A stretch of DNA of 64,000 nucleotides, from assembly GCF_019880245.1 (NCBI RefSeq), contig NZ_CP082286.1, forward strand, positions 2,188,521 through 2,252,520, in the 5' to 3' direction. The position numbers were made by a program, and so were the translations under genes. The DNA is from Halobaculum roseum (lineage in GTDB: Archaea > Halobacteriota > Halobacteria > Halobacteriales > Haloferacaceae). The notes below the pieces were generated by a model. The model made no database searches. It was not told where the DNA came from and saw nothing but the letters and a program-made list of their open reading frames with translations. This document shows, piece by piece, positions 31,761-39,057 of this stretch; the first letter of the stretch is position 1; the number at the start of each line of letters is the position of its first letter.

Positions 31761-33053
31761 CTACTCGCGGCTCCCGATTGCGTAGATCCGCCCATCAGCG
31801 ATTCCGACGTAACACATCCCGTGTGCCAGTGCGACCTGTGTGTCCATGACGTAGCCAGCCATCCCGATATCGGGGACGGTGATCTCGATGGTCCACGCTC
31901 GGCTGTCACTCGTCTCGTAGGCAACGACGGAGTCATTCCGTGGAACGATCACACCACCGTCGCCGGCGGCAGGCGGTTGGTTATCGCCGCTTTCGGCCGA
32001 GCGCCACCGAATCGAGCCATCAGCAGTGTCGATCGCGACGACGCCACCGTGATGGGTGTTCACGTACGCTGTCTCGGCGGTGACGACCGGTGACGGGATC
32101 GCGTTGCCGTAATCGTCGTCGACCACCGTCGTCCGCCACAGCACGGTTCCATCGGTGGTCTCGGCGGCGACGAGTTCCTCGGCGATGCCCGGGACGTACA
32201 GACGGCCGTCGGCGACCGTCGGGGTGCCCTGAATGTCCGGACAACACTCGTCTGGGGTGGCGATCTGTTTGCTCCACCGTCGATCCCCGGTCGTCGCATC
32301 GAGTGCGGCAATGCGGCCGTCAGTTAATCCGACGTAGACTCCCTCGCTGTCGGCACAGGGTGCCGTGTAGCACTCGCCAGCGATGGCTGTACGCCACTGT
32401 TGGGTGCCATCCAGCGTATAGGCGTACACCGCGTTATCTTCGTCTCGCGTCGCCAGGTAGCACGTCTCGTCCACAACTGCTGGCGAGCCAGTTACATCCG
32501 GAATCGTGTCCGTCCACTGGGTCGACCCGTCGTCGCGGGCAAGGGCTGTTAGCGTCGCCTGCTCGTAGTCCGGGCCGCGGGTGACGGCCAGAAGTGTCTC
32601 GTCAACGAGCGCAAGGCCGACGGCACGGCCGATTCCGAGATCCACGTCGAGTTGCTGCTCGCCGGATTCGGCGTCGAACCCTGCAAGGTGGGTTGTCGAG
32701 TACTCGGCATCATCCGGTGATTCTACATAGGCGATGTAGACTCGGCCCGAGCCGGCGATCGGTGCCGTTGAGCTATGGGGGTCGGTCCCTGGACGGCGAA
32801 GCCAGGCAATGTCGATGTCGCCCTGTGGGACTGTGGTGGCGGCGTTTCCGGTTCGACCGCCATCGTGACCGTCCTGCACCCAGCGGCCGGCCGTCGTGTA
32901 GCTCCCAGTGTACGCGTCGTTCGTGAATGGTTTCGGAACTGACTCTCCGTCAGCGATTCCGGGAACGTTCGGGGTGGTACAGCCGGCGAAGGCTAGGACA
33001 CCTCCACCGGCTACCGTCTGTTGGAGGAGCTGTCGACGCGTCAGCGGAGCCAT
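31761..33053 (-). CDS. Secreted PQQ-type beta-propeller lipoprotein (second paralogue)
   Basis: 430 residues: MAPLTRRQLLQQTVAGGGV leads to the lipobox Cys (LAFAGC), a Tat-like lipoprotein signal. Propeller blades follow: LAGFDAESGEQQLDVDLG, LTALARDDGSTQWTDTIP, AYTLDGTQQWRTAIA, IAALDATTGDRRWSKQIA and VAIDTADGSIRWRSA. The ATG at 33053 is chosen because the signal peptide starts there; a longer frame upstream has no signal. A motif upstream is shared with the first paralogue at 25887-27218. Several extra Cys pairs (DECCPDIQG, GECYTAPC) may form disulphides outside the cell. Confidence 0.88.
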   Translation of the reverse strand: MAPLTRRQLLQQTVAGGGVLAFAGCTTPNVPGIADGESVPKPFTNDAYTGSYTTAGRWVQDGHDGGRTGNAATTVPQGDIDIAWLRRPGTDPHSSTAPIAGSGRVYIAYVESPDDAEYSTTHLAGFDAESGEQQLDVDLGIGRAVGLALVDETLLAVTRGPDYEQATLTALARDDGSTQWTDTIPDVTGSPAVVDETCYLATRDEDNAVYAYTLDGTQQWRTAIAGECYTAPCADSEGVYVGLTDGRIAALDATTGDRRWSKQIATPDECCPDIQGTPTVADGRLYVPGIAEELVAAETTDGTVLWRTTVVDDDYGNAIPSPVVTAETAYVNTHHGGVVAIDTADGSIRWRSAESGDNQPPAAGDGGVIVPRNDSVVAYETSDSRAWTIEITVPDIGMAGYVMDTQVALAHGMCYVGIADGRIYAIGSRE

Positions 33054-33080
33054 ATTCTCAGTGGCTCGAGCTGGGAGAAA

Positions 33081-33100
33081 CGTCTTCTGGAGGGACAAAC
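33081..33100 (-). promoter_or_regulatory. Shared upstream motif of PQQ lipoprotein gene 2
   Basis: CGTCTTCTGGAGGGACAAAC matches the first paralogue's element at 17 of 20 positions and has its near edge at the same 28-base distance from the start codon. A common regulator or promoter form is inferred. Confidence 0.6.
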
Positions 33101-33440
33101 AGTTGTTCGCGTCAATTGGGACCGCCTCGAAAGCTCCCGGACGCTCGCCGGCCGCGAACCGCTGCACGCCTCGTTCCTACGGTGCTTGCGTCGTGGGGGC
33201 ACGTCGAACGCCCGGCCCCTTTCAGTCCCACCCGGAACTGTTGTGGGGCCAGCGCTCTCAATCGGTTGGCTAGTGTGATTGATACGGCCCGCCCCGCTCG
33301 CCGCTGCCGCCCTCCGCTTGGCTCACGGCTCCCTGCGGTCGCCGTTCGCATCGAGGCGCTCCCTGCTCGCGGGTCGCGGTGCTCCCCGCTCGCTGACGTG
33401 GTCTCCCGTCGGTCGACCACGCAACGGTCGTGCCTCGCTT

Positions 33441-33495
33441 CGCTCGCGACCGACCATTCCGGGCATGCGGGCGCTCTCCGCACTGCCCGCGCCCG
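33441..33495 (+). repeat. 55-bp dispersed repeat, copy B
   Basis: Matches 25822-25876 at 52 of 55 positions in the same orientation. Flanking sequence (CCGCTCGCCGCTGCCGCC at 33295 onward) also resembles DNA just left of copy A, with about 120 extra bases inserted. Confidence 0.75.
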
Positions 33496-33525
33496 TTCCG
33501 GGCTGAAGTGCATGTGCCCTCGGCG

Positions 33526-33588
33526 CCAGCGGGAAAGCGTGGGGGGTTGCGCGGCGTGGCTGCTCACCCCCCACGCTTTCTCCGCTGG
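33526..33588. repeat. Long inverted repeat (hairpin 1)
   Basis: The left arm CCAGCGGGAAAGCGTGGGGG pairs with the right arm around CCCCCCACGCTTTCTCCGCTGG with a single one-base bulge, giving about 22 paired bases and an 18-base loop. Confidence 0.8.
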
Positions 33589-33641
33589 TCGCTCGCTCCG
33601 GGCGGGTCGGCGCGCGGCGCTGGGTGGGGTCGCCGTCGCGG

Positions 33642-33696
33642 GCGCGCTCTCGCTCGCGCCCACAGGGCGCTCGCGAAGGCGCGAGCGAGAGCGCGC
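33642..33696. repeat. Perfect 19-bp inverted repeat (hairpin 2)
   Basis: GCGCGCTCTCGCTCGCGCC at 33642-33660 is exactly complementary to 33678-33696, with a 17-base loop. Confidence 0.85.
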
Positions 33697-33725
33697 AGTC
33701 GTGACTGGTCGGTTTGTGAGGAAAT

Positions 33726-33745
33726 CCCCGTGCTGGAACACGGGG
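33726..33745. repeat. Perfect 7-bp inverted repeat (hairpin 3)
   Basis: CCCCGTG-CTGGAA-CACGGGG, a short stable hairpin. Hairpins of this form occur at the right ends of haloarchaeal IS605-type elements, but no transposase gene adjoins it. Confidence 0.7.
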
Positions 33746-33780
33746 TGTCGGGCGCGTCGTGAGCGCCTTCGGAGACAGCA

Positions 33781-34641
33781 GTGGAACGTAATCGTGTCTT
33801 CGATGAAAAGGATTCGGCAGTATCGAGCGGGAATCAGGACATCGCGGACGAGAGCCCGGAGCTGCAGGCGACGGTCGAGTTGCGGACGCAGGCGAAAGTC
33901 GATTCGGAGGCGATCGAGAAGGTCGCCGACACGGACGAGCTGGATCACCCGTACGGGATGACGCTGGAAGCCGAGGAGAAGTGGGAGGCCCGGGAGGCCG
34001 AGAAGGAGCGGACGCGCGAGCGACGGCGGACGCAGTCGTCGCTGCGCGAGCAGGGCAGTCGGGTGAGCGCGGGCCGGCGGGCGACACAGAGCCAGCGCGC
34101 GTTTCGCGAGCGGGCGGCGAGCGTGGATCCGGCGTTCGACCCGACGACGGACCCCCGGGAGGAACTGGAGCGTGACCAGGTGGCGGCGGTAAACGAGCAA
34201 GCCGAGCGGATCGCGAGCGAGGTGCGCGAGAGCGGGACGCGAGCGGCCGTGAGTCGGCGGCTGGCCGAGCAGGTGCACCGCGGGAAGAGCGTCCTGAGCG
34301 CGAGCGTGGCCGTAACCGAGGCCGAGCGGCGCCGGCCCGGGACGGTCGTCCCCATCGACGAGTTGGAGGCGGTTTCGCGCACGGAGGTGAGCATCGCGGG
34401 TCGCGTCGAGGAACTGTGGGATCCCTCCCATCCGAGCATCGCGCAGGTCGGGCTCGTCGCGGACGACACGGGAAAGACCCGTGTGACGGTGTGGAAGAAA
34501 TCGAACGCCCCCCGGATGGACGAGGGCGAACGGGTTCGGATCCGCGGTGCGGCCCGGAACTGGTACGAGGGGCGCGTCTCGCTGGCCGTGACCCGGTCGA
34601 CATCGATCCACTTCCCCGAGCGCGGTCGCTGGTGGGAGTAG
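33781..34641 (+). CDS. Coiled-coil/OB-fold protein, probably DNA-binding
   Basis: 286 residues. Residues ~1-150 are highly charged and helical (EEKWEAREAEKERTRERRRT, EELERDQVAAVNEQAERIA), likely coiled coil. The C-terminal ~100 residues look like an OB fold of the RPA/SSB type: EVSIAGRVEELWDPSHPSI, VGLVADDTGKTRVTVWKKS, GERVRIRGAARNWYEGRVSL. That pattern (nucleic-acid-binding strand, DxTG turn, VTVW) is seen in archaeal RPA-like proteins. It starts with GTG. Similar proteins occur on haloarchaeal plasmids; single-strand DNA binding is inferred. Confidence 0.75.
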   Translation: MERNRVFDEKDSAVSSGNQDIADESPELQATVELRTQAKVDSEAIEKVADTDELDHPYGMTLEAEEKWEAREAEKERTRERRRTQSSLREQGSRVSAGRRATQSQRAFRERAASVDPAFDPTTDPREELERDQVAAVNEQAERIASEVRESGTRAAVSRRLAEQVHRGKSVLSASVAVTEAERRRPGTVVPIDELEAVSRTEVSIAGRVEELWDPSHPSIAQVGLVADDTGKTRVTVWKKSNAPRMDEGERVRIRGAARNWYEGRVSLAVTRSTSIHFPERGRWWE

Positions 34642-34804
34642 GCTGATCGGGAGACTCTCTTTTTATTGTGGGCCGGACCAACCCAAGCCCCGCCGCCCCG
34701 CCCACCGCTCCGTGCTCGCTCCCTCCGGTCGCTGTGCGCGCAGCCACGACCCTGAGCTGTCGACTTATCCTTTCGCATAGAATCAGCTTGTCCGGGCACT
34801 ACCC

Positions 34805-34812
34805 ATCTCACC
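34805..34812 (+). repeat. Target-site duplication of IS6-type element, left
   Basis: ATCTCACC, repeated exactly at 35510-35517. 8 bp is the usual duplication length for IS6-family elements. Confidence 0.9.
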
Positions 34813-35509
34813 GGTAGTGTTCAGATAAGCTGGTTCCATGCGAAGGCGAACGCTTGAAGCCAATTTTCGACGGTGTCTGCTTCGGCGTGGCTAAAACAGT
34901 TTGAGAACTGGTTAGTTCGTCGTTTTAGTTCTCTGAAGACACGTTCAACGGCATTCCGATTACCATGTTTTTCGTATCTGTAATCGAGGCCGTGTCGGTG
35001 AAGTGCCGCTTGCAGCCACGGTGCGGAATCGACGAGAAAGAGCGCGTCATCGACGAGATGTTTGTCGCGGAGTTCCGCAAGAAACATCTCGGTAATCGCT
35101 TGATTTCTCGTCGGAGAGAGCTTCACGTGCAACAAACGATTCGTGTCGGGATCGACGGCAGCGTACAGCCAGAACCGTTGGTCGTTGAGCTGGATCACGG
35201 TCTCGTCAACCGCGACGTGATCCGGATTGGCGCCATCGAGGGGCTGTAGATCGGCCTTCTGAACCCAGTTGTGAACGGTCGTTCGACAGCGGTCGACACC
35301 CAACCTATCGAGAATTGAAACGGTATCCGAAAGTGATAGTCCAGCCAAATGGAGTCGGATACCGAGCTTCATCGCCGGCTCGGGTGTCGCCTCTCGCTCC
35401 ACAAAATCTAACTCGAAGCAATCGCTACCTCCGTCGAGGCGGGCGATTTCGAGCATTGATCACTCAAAAATCGTTCCGCCTCACTCTTCATCCTTATCTG
35501 AACACCGCC
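34813..35509 (-). mobile_element. IS6-family insertion sequence, complete (697 bp)
   Basis: Terminal inverted repeats: the left end reads GGTAGTGTTCAGATAAG and the complement of the right end GGCGGTGTTCAGATAAG, 15 of 17 matching. One transposase gene fills the element, and 8-bp direct repeats flank it. The right end lies about 20 bases before the TATA box of the downstream regulator gene, so the element may alter that gene's expression. Confidence 0.93.
34821..35456 (-). CDS. IS6-family transposase
   Basis: 211 residues, normal for the short haloarchaeal IS6 group. An HTH-like N-terminal part (LSLSDTVSILDRLGVDRCRT, TVHNWVQKA) is followed by the DDE domain: VAVDETVIQLNDQRFWLYAA (first Asp), ALFLVDSAPWLQAALHRHG (second Asp), and HGNRNAVERVFRELKRRTNQ (Glu). 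It catalyses replicative transposition of the element. The frame is intact and its stop lies within the left inverted repeat region. Confidence 0.95.
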   Translation of the reverse strand: MLEIARLDGGSDCFELDFVEREATPEPAMKLGIRLHLAGLSLSDTVSILDRLGVDRCRTTVHNWVQKADLQPLDGANPDHVAVDETVIQLNDQRFWLYAAVDPDTNRLLHVKLSPTRNQAITEMFLAELRDKHLVDDALFLVDSAPWLQAALHRHGLDYRYEKHGNRNAVERVFRELKRRTNQFSNCFSHAEADTVENWLQAFAFAWNQLI

Positions 35510-35517
35510 ATCTCACC
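35510..35517 (+). repeat. Target-site duplication of IS6-type element, right
   Basis: ATCTCACC, identical to 34805-34812, directly after the right inverted repeat. Confidence 0.9.
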
Positions 35518-35526
35518 CGCCGGCAG

Positions 35527-35537
35527 TTTTATAAAAC
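35527..35537 (+). promoter_or_regulatory. TATA box of the HTH regulator gene
   Basis: TTTTATAAAAC centred about 41 bases before the ATG at 35573. It predicts transcription starting near 35557, inside the palindrome that follows, with a leader of about 15 bases. Confidence 0.65.
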
Positions 35538-35546
35538 TCCACACAG

Positions 35547-35572
35547 TGTTTGCTACTGTACGGTAGCAAACA
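35547..35572. promoter_or_regulatory. 26-bp palindromic operator
   Basis: TGTTTGCTAC-TGTACG-GTAGCAAACA: perfect 10-bp arms around a 6-bp centre, starting 10 bases after the TATA box and ending directly before the ATG at 35573. A dimeric repressor bound here would block initiation. Autoregulation by the downstream HTH protein is the simplest reading but is inferred. Confidence 0.75.
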
Positions 35573-36211
35573 ATGAAAACGAGATTACCGAACCGAGACA
35601 CGCCGAGGGAGTTGGCGAATCGAGTGCGAAGCAATCTGGGCAAAAGGGTTAATACCCTGTCAGAGATACGGAACCGACATGGATTGCCATTCAACGGTGG
35701 CAAGGGTGGGGGCATGATCGACGGGACCGCCCTCGGTGGGTTCCCGGAGTACCTCGCGAAACAGGAGGCCGTCCTGATCGGAACCGTCGAGAACGAGCAA
35801 CTGGAGAGCGATGTCGCGTACTACCTCCACGCACGCGGCGAGCTCGCGCTCGGGGAGTACGACCGATCCGAGGAGCGGTTCATCCCGAAACGGACGGTCG
35901 AGTCGGATTCGAGTATCATGAGCGACACCGTCCAGGCGCTCCTCGAGTCGGGAGTGGAGGTCACCCTCTCACCGATCGGCGAGGCCCTCAACGACGCCGC
36001 CCGGCTGTCGGGGGACGACGTCCTCGGGAAGAAACAGGCCCACGTGTATGCCCTGCGTGAGATCTATGGGTTCAGCCGTGGGGAGGCGGCAACCGTCCTC
36101 AACATCAGCCCGAGTACCGTCGATTCACAGCTGTACAGCGCCCGCGACCGGAAGAACTCCGCCGAGTCGTTCGTCGATACGCTCGATGAGATCGTCTCCG
36201 AAATGAACTAA
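35573..36211 (+). CDS. HTH regulator with sigma-70 region-4-like domain
   Basis: 212 residues from the ATG at 35573. The N-terminal ~47 residues are basic. The middle reads FPEYLAKQEAVLIGTVENEQ and LHARGELALGEYDRSEERF. The C-terminal ~70 residues (LGKKQAHVYALREIYGFSRG, EAATVLNISPSTVDSQLYSA) match the helix-turn-helix of sigma region 4 and related LuxR-like folds. An ATG at 35714 (MIDGTALGG) is a possible alternative start, since the first 47 codons have weaker GC3 bias. Eighteen bases separate it from the metallopeptidase gene, so the two form an operon behind the palindromic operator. Confidence 0.75.
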   Translation: MKTRLPNRDTPRELANRVRSNLGKRVNTLSEIRNRHGLPFNGGKGGGMIDGTALGGFPEYLAKQEAVLIGTVENEQLESDVAYYLHARGELALGEYDRSEERFIPKRTVESDSSIMSDTVQALLESGVEVTLSPIGEALNDAARLSGDDVLGKKQAHVYALREIYGFSRGEAATVLNISPSTVDSQLYSARDRKNSAESFVDTLDEIVSEMN

Positions 36212-36229
36212 GCACGGATCCCACCGCCC

Positions 36230-37003
36230 ATGTACACACTCGACCGCGACCTCGAAGAACACATCACGGAACTTCCAGATGGATTCATTCGACTCGGCGG
36301 TCGGGACACGCCGTTCACCCTCCAGGGCGGCGGTGACAAGCGGATCGAGGCAGCACAGTTCCACCAGACACGGGACGCGAACATTCAGGAGCGAGACGAA
36401 CTCCGGAACGACCCCGTAACACGCGATCTCGACGAATGGAAAGACGATCCAGGAGGGTACGACTTCCCGCACGTCGATACGATCCGCCACGAGGAACTCA
36501 AGGACCGTGCCACGCAGGCCGAGCAGTTCATCAGGGATATCGATCTGATCTCCGAAACCCGATTCGGCATCGATTTCCGGACCGACGGGCTGTATGGGCA
36601 GTACCTTCCGGGGATCGAGATCATCGAGATCGGGCAGGACTCGTTCGACTTCCTCGGCTACCGAACCGGTCCCGTCCTCGCTCACGAGGTCGGACACGTG
36701 TTCTACGACGCTGTCACACCGGATGCGGGTCATGCGGACAGCGACCCGATCTTCGAGACCGATCAACAGCGTACCGAAGCACAACGGATCAGCGAGCGGC
36801 TCCACGGACCGATCCCTGAATCGGACATCGACGGGATCTCCAGTTCCCGCATGAGCGAATCCGAGTTGTTCGCGGAGGTGTTCACCTCACTCGTCATCGA
36901 AGGCGAAGCCGCGGATCGGATCGCGCCGAACGCGAGCAAGCGCGTCCGTGACACGCTCATCGACCACTTCGACTACCGGATCCGATTGCTGTTCGACGGG
37001 TAG
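36230..37003 (+). CDS. Predicted zinc metallopeptidase (HExxH), partner of the HTH regulator
   Basis: 257 residues. VLAHEVGHVFYDAV at about residue 150 is a HExxH zinc site, and SESELFAEVFTSLVIEG near residue 210 supplies a Glu in the position of the third ligand, as in ImmA/IrrE-like peptidases (HExxH ... E-x-x-A/F-x-x). The N-terminal ~100 residues are charged and of no known family. Known ImmA/IrrE enzymes cleave the repressor encoded beside them to switch on mobile elements or DNA repair. By analogy this protein may cleave the upstream HTH regulator. Not secreted: no signal peptide. Confidence 0.75.
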   Translation: MYTLDRDLEEHITELPDGFIRLGGRDTPFTLQGGGDKRIEAAQFHQTRDANIQERDELRNDPVTRDLDEWKDDPGGYDFPHVDTIRHEELKDRATQAEQFIRDIDLISETRFGIDFRTDGLYGQYLPGIEIIEIGQDSFDFLGYRTGPVLAHEVGHVFYDAVTPDAGHADSDPIFETDQQRTEAQRISERLHGPIPESDIDGISSSRMSESELFAEVFTSLVIEGEAADRIAPNASKRVRDTLIDHFDYRIRLLFDG

Positions 37004-37017
37004 CCAGCCCCGTTCAG

Positions 37018-37389
37018 TTACTCCTCTCGGCGTTCCTCGTCCGTCCGATCGTCCGCGGCTTCGATTTCCGCATCAGACACTGACAGATTGATATCGCCGG
37101 ATCCGGTGTGGGTGATGGAGAGACCCTCGCTCACACGAACGGACTCCGTTTCCGGTGTGTCGGAGAGTGCATCGTAGATCGCCTGTGCAGCGACTTTGCT
37201 TGCGACGCCGACAACGAACGAGACGACGACCGTCTCGGGGCCCGTCAGCGGGCGGACTTCTCTGTACTCGATCTCCGAATCGGTCTCCGAAGCGACCTGG
37301 TCGGCGAGGGACTCGATGATCGCCCCCGCTTCGTCCGTGGACAGGGTTCCTTCTTCCACCTCCCAGATGAGGTATTCCTCATGCTCCAT
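37018..37389 (-). CDS. Small acidic protein with a hydrophobic helix
   Basis: 123 residues: MEHEEYLIWEVEEGTLSTDE and AGAIIESLADQVASETDSEI, then LTGPETVVVSFVVGVASKVAAQAIYDAL (a hydrophobic, possibly membrane-associated helix), then a beta-rich end SVRVSEGLSITHTGSGDINL and a charged tail. It is reminiscent of small constant components found with conflict-system effectors, but I cannot assign a family. It is convergent with the metallopeptidase gene, 14 bases away, and has its own TATA box. Confidence 0.6.
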   Translation of the reverse strand: MEHEEYLIWEVEEGTLSTDEAGAIIESLADQVASETDSEIEYREVRPLTGPETVVVSFVVGVASKVAAQAIYDALSDTPETESVRVSEGLSITHTGSGDINLSVSDAEIEAADDRTDEERREE

Positions 37390-37411
37390 TGGATTTGTCT
37401 CCGTTCACAAC

Positions 37412-37422
37412 GATATTATTAC
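37412..37422 (-). promoter_or_regulatory. TATA box of the small acidic protein gene
   Basis: On the minus strand GTAATAATATC is centred about 27 bases before the ATG at 37389, as for leaderless transcription. Confidence 0.6.
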
Positions 37423-37654
37423 TACCGCCGACATCCCTCAGATAATCCGGTCGTTCGTTCGACGGGGATAGTTGCATCTCTCATACCACGTGAGCGTTCA
37501 CCGAGTGTGAACTGCGGGTTGGTATCGTCTTCGTGTAGGAGAGGATGAGCACGATGAGCCCCTCGCAGCCAGTGGTTTCGTGAATCACTGCTCAGTGGGC
37601 GTTTTATCGGCCCCTGACGGGTGCGGGGCGATTCAGCTTGCCTCGCGTAGACAC

Positions 37655-38329
37655 ATGGGACATCGAGCACTCGTCGCATACGAGCGACCTGACGGCACGT
37701 ACAACCTGCACTACACCCACTGGGGCGGCTGCAACCTCAGGTTGAAGCATCGGATCACCGAAGCGACGCCCTTCGGCGAGGAGTACGAAGGGAGCCAAGC
37801 GATCTACGAGGAGCTCGGGACGGCCGCCTCGACGTACGTTCCCGAGGAGCACCGACACACGCAGACCGAGGTCCGGCTCGAACCGACCGCGGTCGGAGTC
37901 ACTGTCGAAGCGGCGCTCGCCGACCACCTCGACTTCCAGATGCACGAGGCGTTCTACATCGTGACGAGGGAGTTCCAGGTGACGGCGTTCCGGACGTTCT
38001 GGTTGGGGTTCCATTCGGAGGCAACCTCGGTCGAGGAGAGCCCGTCACGCGGCCACGGCGTGATCTGTACGGTTCGATGGTACGACGGCGACCCGGTCGG
38101 CGACGGGTTCCTCCGGGGGAGGTTTGCAGGTGCAAAGGAGGTGACCGCGGAGTTGATCGACCGGGACGTGTTCAGCGAGGTCCAAGCGACGACGTTCCTC
38201 GTCGAGCGCCTCCTCGGGAACCGTCAGGGTCGGTACGAGGCGTACGTCCAGCGGGCGGACACGAACGAGCGTCGGTGGTATCCGTCCCACTACACCGCTT
38301 CGCCGAGGACGCCGAGATCACGAGAATAA
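37655..38329 (+). CDS. Haloarchaeal hypothetical protein (DUF6735-like)
   Basis: 224 residues beginning MGHRALVAYERPDGTYNLHY, then THWGGCNLRLKHRITEATPF, continuing with VEAALADHLDFQMHEAFYIV and ending VQRADTNERRWYPSHYTAS. The opening (RALVAYER, YNLHYTHWGG) is a recurring haloarchaeal family that I recall as DUF6735; the function is unknown. The ATG at 37655 is at the conserved start; a GTG 75 bases earlier would add unrelated sequence. A TATA-like GTTTTATCGG lies about 53 bases upstream, suggesting a short leader. Confidence 0.78.
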   Translation: MGHRALVAYERPDGTYNLHYTHWGGCNLRLKHRITEATPFGEEYEGSQAIYEELGTAASTYVPEEHRHTQTEVRLEPTAVGVTVEAALADHLDFQMHEAFYIVTREFQVTAFRTFWLGFHSEATSVEESPSRGHGVICTVRWYDGDPVGDGFLRGRFAGAKEVTAELIDRDVFSEVQATTFLVERLLGNRQGRYEAYVQRADTNERRWYPSHYTASPRTPRSRE

Positions 38330-38396
38330 TCGCAGTTCGAGCGAATTCTCCACCGACTGAGGGCGTCGGTGTGGGGTGATACGTACGGAACAGCAG

Positions 38397-38936
38397 TTAG
38401 CTATCGGCAGTGTCCTCTGTGAAGTCCCGATGGAACATTTTGTAGGAGTTCGTAATCGGGACGACGCTGTAGGAATCGACTACGTCGTTGTCGTGGAGAT
38501 GGCGACGAACGTGCGCGTTAATTTTATCGAGTGAGGACTGCCAAACCCGTATCATCAGGTCGTGTTCGCCCATACACTCGGCTACCTCGTACACGAGCCC
38601 ATCGTCGAGCAGCGTCCGAATGAACTCGTCAACACGGTCAGCGCTTGCTGAGGTGTCGTAAGTGATCTGAACCTCCGCATACGAGTAATCAGCCTGTTTG
38701 AACACGAGGAGCGCGAATATCTGGAGGATCCCGTCTTCTTGGAGCTGCTTGCGGCGCCGTCGTGCCGCCGTCCGCGACAGATCGACACGCTCGGCCAGTT
38801 CCGTATCGGACAGCCGGCCGTCCTCGTTGAGTTCCCGAAAGATTAGATAGTCCTTGTGGTCCATTCGGTCTTCCAACAGCTCAACGACTCTCGGATCCTC
38901 TATCCATTCCTTCGACTCGGGTGTTTCAATGCTCAT
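38397..38936 (-). CDS. Lrp/AsnC-family transcriptional regulator
   Basis: 179 residues. The HTH (residues ~25-75) shows DHKDYLIFRELNEDGRLSDT and ELAERVDLSRTAARRRRKQLQ, and the RAM ligand-binding half follows with YAEVQITYDTSASADRVDEF and VYEVAECMGEHDLMIRVW. It lies 121 bases downstream of the 13-gene transport/catabolic operon on the same strand and seems to have its own promoter. I infer that it senses an amino-acid-like product and controls that operon. Confidence 0.88.
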   Translation of the reverse strand: MSIETPESKEWIEDPRVVELLEDRMDHKDYLIFRELNEDGRLSDTELAERVDLSRTAARRRRKQLQEDGILQIFALLVFKQADYSYAEVQITYDTSASADRVDEFIRTLLDDGLVYEVAECMGEHDLMIRVWQSSLDKINAHVRRHLHDNDVVDSYSVVPITNSYKMFHRDFTEDTADS

Positions 38937-39057
38937 AACAGTCGTACATTATTGGGGTATTTGAATCCTTTACGTTTTGTTACTTATACGGCCGGGAATC
39001 GCGCCCGTTCGGCGGTAACGGAACCCGATTCGTAGGTCGACCTGTTCCAATTCGTTT

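Larger units (their letters stand above)
33101..33780. other. Hairpin-rich, GC-rich non-coding region
   Basis: About 680 bases without a supported gene. Open frames across it are Arg/Ser/Pro-rich shadows. It contains copy B of the 55-bp repeat and three strong inverted repeats in a row (33526-33588, 33642-33696, 33726-33745). Their stacking just before a plus-strand gene could mean a structured transcript, a terminator region, or the relic of a mobile element. Confidence 0.5.

Noticed and set aside
35649-35660. GGGTTAATACCC as a second operator inside the regulator gene
   Set aside because: Only 4-bp arms around a non-symmetric centre; likely chance.
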